Source: an uncultured Flammeovirgaceae bacterium (lineage in GTDB: Bacteria > Bacteroidota > Bacteroidia > Cytophagales > Cyclobacteriaceae). Taken from it: DNA of 8,769 nt. A program made the translations under genes and the position numbers. The notes under the pieces are model-generated. The model ran no database searches. It worked only from the letters and a program-made list of their open reading frames with translations, and was not told the origin of the DNA. Each line of letters opens with the position of its first letter. Position 1 is the stretch's first letter. The DNA lies in the NCBI GenBank assembly GCA_937138955.1, contig CAKZPJ010000288.1:1-8769 (forward strand), written 5' to 3'. This document shows, in pieces, positions 1-7,761 of this stretch.

Positions 1-1387
<1,387 letters not shown>

Positions 1388-2743
1388 ATGGTATTAAAGA
1401 ATTACGTGGTTAGTTATTTACTACTAATAGTTCTAGGATTAACTACGCTAGCCTGCCAGAAAAAGGTAGACGAAAACTTTATTGCTGATGACCCAGAGTT
1501 TATCCATCAGTCGATGCAAAAGCTGACGGATGTAATTGTCTATGATATATTTTCACCTCCGGTGGCTAGCCGAATCTACGTGTACCCTAGCATTGCTGCC
1601 TACGAAGCTCTTTTACTCGACTACCCCGAGTACCGCTCGTTTGCTGGGCAACTCAACGGACTGGAACCCATTCCTGCTCCCGATACTACGCAAGCAATAT
1701 CGTTACCACTCGCCAGTGTGCACGCTTTTCTTACGGCCGGTAAGCATTTTATTTTTTCCGAAGATCGCATTGATGAATACCAGCAGGAGCTTTATCAACA
1801 ATATGAAGCTGCCTTTCCCGAAGATATGTTCAACAACTCGCTTTCTTACGGTGAGCAGGTAGCCCAGCACATTTTAGATTGGGCGGAGCAAGACAACTAT
1901 AAGCAGTCGCGTTCTTTCCCTAAATTCACCGTGAATGATGCTCCGGGTCGTTGGCAACCCACCCCGCCCGACTATATGGATGGTATTGAACCTCACTGGA
2001 GCAGTATCCGCTCATTAGTGATTGATTCGGCTAACCAGTTTGTTCCTGCCCCTCCTTCACCCTTTTCAATGGAAGAAGGTAGCCAGTTTCTTGAAGAAGT
2101 GATGGAAGTGTACGAGACGGTTAATAATTTAGATGAAGAACAGGCCGAGATCGCTAGCTTCTGGGACTGTAACCCCTACGTATCGCACCATCAGGGGCAC
2201 GTGATGTTTGCTACGAAGAAGATTACCCCCGGCGGTCATTGGGTTGGTATTGCTAAGATAGCCGCTCAGCAGTCAGGTGCCGACTTGATGCGATCTTTAG
2301 AGACCTACGCTTTCACTTCTATTGCCCTGTTTGACGGATTTATAAGTTGCTGGGACGAAAAGTACCGCAGTAGTCTAATTCGCCCCGAAACAGTGATTAA
2401 CCAGCACTTTGATGAGGACTGGATGCCACTATTGCAAACTCCCCCTTTTCCCGAATACACTAGCGGACACAGCGTTATTTCAGCTGCAGCTGCCGTAGCC
2501 CTTACTGAGCTATACGGCGAACCCTTTTCCTACGTAGATTCAACGGAAGTAGCCTACGGTCTGCCACCCCGAGATTTCAACTCCTTTAAAGAAGCTTCAG
2601 AAGAAGCCGCAATCAGTCGATTGTACGGCGGTATTCACTACATGCCCGCCATTGACAATGGAGTAGAGCAAGGCCGTAAAGTAGGCAACTTCGTAGTAAG
2701 CAATGTTGCTACCCGAAAGGAAGACCAGTTGGCAGGTAAATAA
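1388..2743 (+). CDS. Vanadium-dependent haloperoxidase / PAP2-superfamily lipoprotein
   Basis: This 451-residue protein belongs to the vanadium-dependent haloperoxidase branch of the PAP2 acid-phosphatase superfamily. Such enzymes use bound vanadate and hydrogen peroxide to oxidise halides; related members are phosphatases. A hydrophobic signal (residues 5-22) ends in LAC, so C23 is a probable lipidated cysteine and the protein is probably anchored in the periplasm or outer membrane. The -3 residue (T20) is atypical for a lipobox. The C-terminal half carries the three PAP2 blocks: K325-x6-R332-P333, S359-G360-H361, and S410-R411-x5-H417. W322 lies three residues before K325 and F354 seven before H361, the same relative positions as W350 and F397 of the Curvularia chloroperoxidase. 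The all-alpha N-terminal half is typical of bacterial members, and the length is normal. The start is the ATG that gives the signal peptide; the sequence before it is A-rich with no Shine-Dalgarno. Whether it oxidises halides or hydrolyses phosphate esters cannot be settled from sequence. Confidence 0.87.
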   Translation: MVLKNYVVSYLLLIVLGLTTLACQKKVDENFIADDPEFIHQSMQKLTDVIVYDIFSPPVASRIYVYPSIAAYEALLLDYPEYRSFAGQLNGLEPIPAPDTTQAISLPLASVHAFLTAGKHFIFSEDRIDEYQQELYQQYEAAFPEDMFNNSLSYGEQVAQHILDWAEQDNYKQSRSFPKFTVNDAPGRWQPTPPDYMDGIEPHWSSIRSLVIDSANQFVPAPPSPFSMEEGSQFLEEVMEVYETVNNLDEEQAEIASFWDCNPYVSHHQGHVMFATKKITPGGHWVGIAKIAAQQSGADLMRSLETYAFTSIALFDGFISCWDEKYRSSLIRPETVINQHFDEDWMPLLQTPPFPEYTSGHSVISAAAAVALTELYGEPFSYVDSTEVAYGLPPRDFNSFKEASEEAAISRLYGGIHYMPAIDNGVEQGRKVGNFVVSNVATRKEDQLAGK

Positions 2744-2808
2744 TTGACTTGTCTAGTAGTGTAGTACTGAACCCAAATATGGTTACACTACTTTGGCTTT
2801 GTCAATTA
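2741..2808. repeat. Nested inverted repeat overlapping the stop codon of the haloperoxidase-like gene
   Basis: The outer arms TAATTGAC (2741-2748) and GTCAATTA (2801-2808) are perfect inverted repeats. The inner arms AGTAGTGTA (2755-2763) and TACACTACT (2784-2792) are also perfect, and an alternative top stem AACC/GGTT (2770-2773, 2781-2784) is possible. The stop codon TAA is the start of the left arm. The downstream sequence is only moderately T-rich (GTTCTGTTTTATG), so this is not a textbook intrinsic terminator. It may protect or end the upstream mRNA, or be a small palindromic repeat element. Confidence 0.6.
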
Positions 2809-2841
2809 GTTCTGTTTTATGCAACCGATTTAAGTCAACTA

Positions 2842-2870
2842 GACTAAATTTTTGTTTAATGCCTTTAGTC
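2842..2870. repeat. Short perfect inverted repeat in the susC upstream region
   Basis: GACTAAA (2842-2848) and TTTAGTC (2864-2870) form a 7-bp stem around a 15-nt AT-rich loop. A third related copy, TTTAAGTC, starts at about 2829. The hairpin is AT-rich and weak, so a regulatory-protein binding site is as likely as an RNA structure. Chance cannot be excluded. Confidence 0.3.
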
Positions 2871-3020
2871 CTTTCTTACACATAGTAATATCCCCGCCTA
2901 TTCAGCTCAGAAGGGCTATTTGATCCAAAAAACCAGGAAAACGTCGCATTCAGTACACACTTACACATGGTTAGCCAATGTTGTATATGAAATTTTTTGT
3001 TACTTAATTGCGAAAATTTT

Positions 3021-3052
3021 AAACTAACCGCCGTCTTTATGGTTGGTTTTTT
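3021..3052 (+). terminator. Terminator-like hairpin in the susC leader (possible attenuator)
   Basis: AAACTAACC (3021-3029) pairs with GGTTGGTTT (3041-3049), including one T-G wobble, around an 11-nt loop. A run of six T occupies 3047-3052. This has the shape of an intrinsic terminator on the plus strand and ends 27 nt before the susC ATG. It could end transcription coming from the haloperoxidase-like gene, or act as an attenuator for susC. Which one applies depends on where the susC promoter lies, which I could not identify. Confidence 0.5.
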
Positions 3053-3083
3053 ACTATTCATTAATACTGCTAATTGCTTATGA
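3039..3083 (+). other. Possible 14-codon leader ORF overlapping the susC start
   Basis: ATG at 3039 opens a frame reading MVGFLLFINTANCL and stops at TGA 3081-3083. The stop overlaps the susC ATG (3080-3082) as ATGA, the arrangement often used for translational coupling. The frame begins inside the terminator-like hairpin at 3021-3052 and could extend upstream to a TTG at 2997. There is no Shine-Dalgarno sequence and the peptide is very short, so it may be chance. Confidence 0.3.
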
Positions 3084-6040
3084 GAATTTTTACACAATTT
3101 GCTTACGTCATAACTATGACGCTGGCAGTGCTATGGAGCGGAACGGCCTTGGCACAGGAAAGAACAGTTTCAGGAACAGTAACATCCGACGCTGAGGGCA
3201 CGCTCCCTGGCGTAAACGTACTACTTAAAGGTACCAGCACTGGTACAGTAACTGACCTAGATGGGAACTACCGTTTATCAGTTCCCGAAGGAAGTGATAT
3301 TTTGGTCTTTTCTTCTATTGGCTACGCTAATCAGGAAGTTGAGATTGGTAACCAAACTACTATTGATGTAGTAATGGCTGAGGATATTCAGGCATTACAG
3401 GAGATTGTTGTAGTAGGTTACGGTACACAGGAGAAGAAAGAAATCACTTCGGCGGTAGCTAGTATTAGTTCCGAAGATTTTAACAAGGGAAATATTAACG
3501 ATGCTAACCAACTACTGCAAGGTAAAGTAGCTGGTTTAATTGTTTCTCGTCCGGGAGCAAATCCTAACCAAGGCTTTAACGTTCGCTTGCGTGGGCTGTC
3601 TACATTGGGGGCTAATGCTGATCCACTCGTCATTATTGACGGAGTACTAGGGGCTGACTTAAATAGTATTGACCCTAACGATATTGAGACCATTGATATT
3701 CTAAAGGATGCATCAGCCGCCGCCATCTACGGTTCCCGTGGCTCCAGTGGGGTGATCTTAGTAACTACCAAAACTGGTAGTGCTGGACGCCTAGTAGTAG
3801 ACTATAGTGGATACGCTACTTTAGAAAATACTGCTCGTACCGTACAGGTAATGGATGCTCAAGAATTTAGAGAGTTGGGTGTCGGAACGGATTTAGGAGC
3901 GGATACCGATTGGTTCGATGAGCTTACTCAGAATGCCTTTTCTCAAGTGCATAACGTTGGCCTTTCAGGAGGTACCGAAAAAACTACCTACCGAGCATCA
4001 TTAAATTACCGAAACATTGAAGGGGTAGCCCGAGCTACGGGTTTTGAGCAGCTTAATGCTCGCTTAAACCTAACTCAGCGCGCACTGAATGACCGCTTAC
4101 GGTTAACATTAAACTTATCATCTACCACAAGAGATGCAGTAGGTATCTACGGTGAAGATAGTCCATTGGACGTAGCTTTTCGTTACGCTACTATCTCCAA
4201 TCCTACCCAGCCCATTCGGAGTAATGACCCTACTTATGTTCCTTTCGGAGGATATTATCAACAATTCTTGTTTGACTACTTTAACCCGGTAGCTATTATT
4301 GAGCAAACGGAGTTAGAGTCGCAGAATAATATTGTTAACTACAACCTACAGGCTGAATACGAGCCGATTGATGGGCTACGGTTCTTGGCTCGTTACAGTC
4401 AACAGCGCGACAATCAAACGGGGAGTCAGTATTTCTCTAAATTTGCCTATTTTCAAGGTAGAGGCCGAAATGGTCTAGGGGGTAGAATTCAAGAATTGGA
4501 TCAAAATAGCTTGTTCGAACTAACGAGTACTTACGAGCGTGATTTTGGTGACCTTAGCTTTACCGGATTAGTAGGATACTCTTACCAAGAATTTATTGAG
4601 GAAGGTTTCGGAGCAGAAGGAGGTAACTTCCTAACTGATGAGTTCAGTTTTAACAACTTAGGTGCTGCTCAGGATTTTCAAAATGGTCTTGGAAGCGTTT
4701 TCAGTGGCAGAGATGTATACGAAATCGACGGATTGTTTGCTAGAGTAAACTTGACCTACGATGGAACGTACTTTTTCTCGGCTAGTGTGCGAAGAGAAGG
4801 GTCAACTCGCTTTGGAGAGGGTAATAAGATTGGTTACTTCCCAGCAGTTAGTGCCGGGGTAGCGTTAAGTAATCTTATTAATGTACCCGCTATTAATAAC
4901 TTGAAGCTACGAGCCGGCTACGGAATTACAGGTAATATTCCTGGTTCATCGGGCCTTTCTCAACTACGGTTGGGGCCTGACGGATTCTTTTTCTTCAATG
5001 GTGGATTTATCCCCAGTTATGGACCCGCTAGTAATCCTAACCCGAACCTACGATGGGAGAGAAAAGCAGAGATTAACGTAGGGGCTGACTTCAGTATGTT
5101 CGGCGATCGCTTTACCGGTAGCGTAGATGTTTATCAGCAGGTAACTACTGATCTAATTTACCCAGTAAACGTTCCAGTACCGCCTAACTTCGTAGGCACT
5201 ACTGAACTTAATATCGGTCAACTAAATAGTAGCGGGATTGAATTAGTGGCCAACTATAACGTTATCAATAACGACAATTTTTCGTGGACAACCGGAGTTA
5301 ATGGAACCTACTTCTTAGAAAACCGATTGGTATCCTTGTCTGATGAGGAAGCTGGATTAGACTTTGGTGGACGACGGTTAGTTTCTAATTTAGGAGCACC
5401 AGGACAGAATAACACCCGAATTATTGAGATTCAGGAAGGGGAAGAAATTGGCCGTATCTGGGGTAAAGTATACGAAGGAGTATCGGAAGATGGTAAGTGG
5501 CAATTTCAAGACCTTAACGGTGACGGAGATATAAACGATCTTGATGAAACTGTTATTGGTCAGGGATTACCTGATTTTCAATTAGGTTTCAATAACACCT
5601 TCACCTACGGTAACTGGGATTTGAACTTCTTCTTACGAGGGGCTTTAGGTCACGACTTAGTAAACACCTTCCGGGCTTTCTACGAAGTACCCGGGGTAGC
5701 TACTTCTTATAACGTAGTTAATACTGAATTCTTCGATCCGAACTTAGATGACTCTCCGCTATTCAGTAGCATTCACGTGGAGGACGCAGACTTCCTTAGA
5801 TTAGATAACGCAACGATAGGGTATAACTTTCCGCTTTCAGACGATAACCTTTTAACTAGGTTTCGCATGTATATATCAGCGCAAAACCTATTTACCATTA
5901 CTAATTATACTGGAGTAGACCCCGAAGTTCGCCTGGTAGACTCTGCTAGTGGCGATGATCCTCTGGCTCCGGGAATTGATCGCCGGAATACTTGGTTTAC
6001 CACCCGAGGCTTTACTTTCGGAGTTAATTTATCATTTTAA
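3080..6040 (+). CDS. susC: SusC/RagA-family TonB-linked outer-membrane transporter
   Basis: This is the 22-strand barrel partner of a SusCD uptake complex, which imports a bound ligand across the outer membrane using TonB-ExbBD energy. With the ATG at 3080 the protein has 986 residues, normal for the family. A TTG six bases upstream (3074) is in frame, but the ATG gives a cleaner signal peptide (about 1-25, ending GTALA before QE). Next come a carboxypeptidase-regulatory-like beta domain (about 29-100; PGVNVLLKGTSTGTVTDLDG), the SusC signature EIVVVGYGTQEKKEITSAV (about 108-126), and the plug, with VRLRG, PLVIIDG and YGSRGSSGVILVTTKTG. The barrel ends in a C-terminal phenylalanine (NLSF). An acidic DxNxDxD loop at residues 811-823 (DLNGDGDIND) is common in this family. 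No N-terminal STN signalling domain is present, so ECF-sigma/anti-sigma control through this protein is unlikely. susD follows 24 bp later. The symbol is family-level; starch is not implied and the substrate is unknown. Confidence 0.96.
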   Translation: MRIFTQFAYVITMTLAVLWSGTALAQERTVSGTVTSDAEGTLPGVNVLLKGTSTGTVTDLDGNYRLSVPEGSDILVFSSIGYANQEVEIGNQTTIDVVMAEDIQALQEIVVVGYGTQEKKEITSAVASISSEDFNKGNINDANQLLQGKVAGLIVSRPGANPNQGFNVRLRGLSTLGANADPLVIIDGVLGADLNSIDPNDIETIDILKDASAAAIYGSRGSSGVILVTTKTGSAGRLVVDYSGYATLENTARTVQVMDAQEFRELGVGTDLGADTDWFDELTQNAFSQVHNVGLSGGTEKTTYRASLNYRNIEGVARATGFEQLNARLNLTQRALNDRLRLTLNLSSTTRDAVGIYGEDSPLDVAFRYATISNPTQPIRSNDPTYVPFGGYYQQFLFDYFNPVAIIEQTELESQNNIVNYNLQAEYEPIDGLRFLARYSQQRDNQTGSQYFSKFAYFQGRGRNGLGGRIQELDQNSLFELTSTYERDFGDLSFTGLVGYSYQEFIEEGFGAEGGNFLTDEFSFNNLGAAQDFQNGLGSVFSGRDVYEIDGLFARVNLTYDGTYFFSASVRREGSTRFGEGNKIGYFPAVSAGVALSNLINVPAINNLKLRAGYGITGNIPGSSGLSQLRLGPDGFFFFNGGFIPSYGPASNPNPNLRWERKAEINVGADFSMFGDRFTGSVDVYQQVTTDLIYPVNVPVPPNFVGTTELNIGQLNSSGIELVANYNVINNDNFSWTTGVNGTYFLENRLVSLSDEEAGLDFGGRRLVSNLGAPGQNNTRIIEIQEGEEIGRIWGKVYEGVSEDGKWQFQDLNGDGDINDLDETVIGQGLPDFQLGFNNTFTYGNWDLNFFLRGALGHDLVNTFRAFYEVPGVATSYNVVNTEFFDPNLDDSPLFSSIHVEDADFLRLDNATIGYNFPLSDDNLLTRFRMYISAQNLFTITNYTGVDPEVRLVDSASGDDPLAPGIDRRNTWFTTRGFTFGVNLSF

Positions 6041-6064
6041 TAGGTGTATTTAATTTTATATATC

Positions 6065-7609
6065 ATGAAAAAAATAGCATATACAGTAAAAGTGCTCTTT
6101 GCCGGCCTACTGCTAATGACATTTAGTCAAGCGTGTACCGACCTTGAGGAAGAGCTTTTCAGTGAAGTAACTCCCGAAGAGTTCTTCCAAACCGATGCAG
6201 AGTTCGCTTCAGCACTAGGAAGTGCTTATTCTCAACTAAACAGTATTGGAGGAAATGGTAATATTTTCTCTCTTCAGGAAGTTCCTTCTGATGAAATAGT
6301 AGTACCTACCCGAGGTCAAGACTGGGACGATGGAGGACAATGGCGCGATCTGCATACGCACGCGTATAATTTTGAAAACGATATTATTAACAATGGTTGG
6401 GCCTTCTGCTTTGGGGGAATTAGCACTTGTAACCGTCTAATCTTCCAATTTAATGAGTTAGGAGTAGAAGGAGCGGATGAATTTACCGCTGAGCTAAGAG
6501 CGCTACGCGGTCTGTACTACTATTGGTTGTTGGATCTGTACGGTAATGTGCCGATTGTAACTGATTTTGACGTACCGGCTGACTTTTCACCAGCTAATAA
6601 CTCACGGCAGGAAGTATTTAACTTTATTGAAACTGAACTTACCGAAGCTCTTCCGTTACTTACTACTGATGTGGGGGGGGCAGCTTACGGGCGGGTTAAT
6701 TCCTACACTGCTCAGATGATTTTAGCCAAAATGTATCTAAACGCTGAGGTGTATACGGGTACTGCACAGCTGGATAAAGCACTTGTAGCAGTAGATGAAA
6801 TTATCAACTCTGGTGAGTACTCGCTGGCTCCCGACTACTTTGACAACTTTGTGGTGAATAACGAAAATTCTCCTGAATTTATCTTTGCTATTCCTTACGA
6901 CGAAGTGTTTTTACAAGGATTCAATATCCCGATGATGACACTTCACTACGTTAGTGAAAACACGTATAATTTAACAGAACAACCTTGGAATGGCTTTGCT
7001 TCTATGCAGGAGTTCTACGATTCTTATGAGGATGCTGATGTGAGAAAGCAAAACTTCATCGTAGGACCACAGTTCGACCTATCGGGTGCGCGATTGGTTG
7101 ACCCAGGTGCTGAAGAGGATGATCCTGATGGACCTGAATTAACATTTACTCCCGAGATTAATGAACTCGGACCACAAGCATTCCGCCAGGCTGGAGCTCG
7201 TGTTGGTAAGTGGGAATTTGAAGTTGGTTCTACCCCACATTTAAATAATGACTTAGGCGTATTCCGATTCTCAGATGTGGTTTTGATGAAGGCAGAGATA
7301 TTATTCCGTCAAGGACAAACTGGCGGTGAAGCTTTAGGACTGGTAAATCAACTAAGAGAGCGCGCTGGAGTTGCCCCGTTTACTGTGCTGACTGAAGATG
7401 ATTTACTAGCTGAGCGCGGTCGCGAAATGTTCGCTGAGCAAACTCGCCGAACCGACCTTATCCGTTTCGGACGCTATAACGAAGCTTGGCAGTTTAAGCC
7501 CGTTTCGGATCCTAGTGTAAACGTCTTCCCGATACCTCGTCCACAGTTAGACGCAAATCCTAATTTAGTGCAGAACCCTGGATATCAGGGACAGAGCAAC
7601 GGAGGATAG
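6065..7609 (+). CDS. susD: RagB/SusD-family nutrient-binding surface lipoprotein
   Basis: This is the ligand-binding lid of the SusCD transporter, anchored on the cell surface. The ATG at 6065 gives MKKIAYTVKV, a hydrophobic segment, and C24 (FSQAC) as the probable lipidated cysteine followed by acidic TDLEEE, as expected for a surface-exported lipoprotein. A GTG at 6044 is in frame but only adds seven residues before the signal. The 514-residue length is typical. Family landmarks are LRALRGLYYYWLLDLYGNVP (144-163), the TPR-like helix segment RVNSYTAQMILAKMYL (210-225), and the C-terminal block with FSDVVLMKAE (402-411), LVNQLRERAG (426-435), AERGREMFAEQTRRTDLIRF (449-468) and FPIPRPQLDANPNL (488-501). 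A tryptophan- and histidine-rich stretch at 81-102 (PTRGQDWDDGG...LHTH) may mark a subfamily. It is very probably co-transcribed with susC and ends before a strong terminator. A run of eight G bases at 6673-6680 spans codons 203-206. Confidence 0.96.
   Translation: MKKIAYTVKVLFAGLLLMTFSQACTDLEEELFSEVTPEEFFQTDAEFASALGSAYSQLNSIGGNGNIFSLQEVPSDEIVVPTRGQDWDDGGQWRDLHTHAYNFENDIINNGWAFCFGGISTCNRLIFQFNELGVEGADEFTAELRALRGLYYYWLLDLYGNVPIVTDFDVPADFSPANNSRQEVFNFIETELTEALPLLTTDVGGAAYGRVNSYTAQMILAKMYLNAEVYTGTAQLDKALVAVDEIINSGEYSLAPDYFDNFVVNNENSPEFIFAIPYDEVFLQGFNIPMMTLHYVSENTYNLTEQPWNGFASMQEFYDSYEDADVRKQNFIVGPQFDLSGARLVDPGAEEDDPDGPELTFTPEINELGPQAFRQAGARVGKWEFEVGSTPHLNNDLGVFRFSDVVLMKAEILFRQGQTGGEALGLVNQLRERAGVAPFTVLTEDDLLAERGREMFAEQTRRTDLIRFGRYNEAWQFKPVSDPSVNVFPIPRPQLDANPNLVQNPGYQGQSNGG
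6673..6680 (+). repeat. Eight-G homopolymer inside susD
   Basis: GTGGGGGGGGCA encodes V203-G204-G205-A206 with an uninterrupted run of eight G. The frame is intact here. Runs of this length can slip during replication and switch a gene off, but can also be sequencing-error hotspots. Confidence 0.9.
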
Positions 7610-7635
7610 CCTAGCTCTAGATTACATTATTATAG

Positions 7636-7668
7636 AAAAGCAAGTAGTTCAGGCTACTTGCTTTTTTT
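7636..7668 (+). terminator. Intrinsic terminator after susD
   Basis: AAAAGCAAGTAG (7636-7647) and CTACTTGCTTTT (7654-7665) form a perfect 12-bp stem with the six-base loop TTCAGG, and the T run continues to 7668. It lies 26 nt after the susD stop and should end the susCD transcript. The A-run on the left arm means it could also work on the minus strand, though no minus-strand gene approaches it. Confidence 0.92.
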
Positions 7669-7761
7669 ATACCTAAATGAGAAACTCCCTTTAAGAACCT
7701 GGCGTTTTAACTCGTGTATTTAGAAGGAAATAGCTGGTTAATAATAAGTTGCTTTCAACGG

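Larger units (their letters stand above)
2744..3079. other. Gene-free 336-bp leader region upstream of susC
   Basis: No convincing protein gene lies here. From left to right the region holds the nested palindrome at 2741-2808, a weak 7-bp hairpin (GACTAAA 2842-2848 with TTTAGTC 2864-2870), AT-rich sequence without a clear TTG/TAnnTTTG promoter, a terminator-like hairpin at 3021-3052, and a 14-codon ORF at 3039-3083 that overlaps the susC start. It is long enough to hold a regulated promoter and leader for the transporter pair. Confidence 0.55.

Noticed and set aside
1536..1862. 108-residue plus-strand ORF in another frame
   Set aside because: It sits inside the haloperoxidase-like gene, whose own frame carries the conserved protein.
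2847..2854. AATTTTTG as a -7 element for susC
   Set aside because: It has one mismatch and no TTG at a suitable distance upstream.
3074..3079. TTG at 3074 as the susC start
   Set aside because: It adds only two residues; the ATG at 3080 is a stronger start codon and gives a standard signal peptide.
2876..3097. 73-residue minus-strand ORF overlapping the susC start
   Set aside because: It begins with TTG, overlaps the susC signal-peptide codons, and its composition looks like random AT-rich translation.
3418..4306. Two minus-strand ORFs (3418-3726 and 4118-4306)
   Set aside because: Both are antisense shadows of the susC plug and barrel coding sequence.
6044..6064. GTG at 6044 as the susD start
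   Set aside because: It would add seven hydrophobic residues ahead of a standard MKK lipoprotein signal, leaving only 3 bp after the susC stop; the ATG at 6065 fits better.
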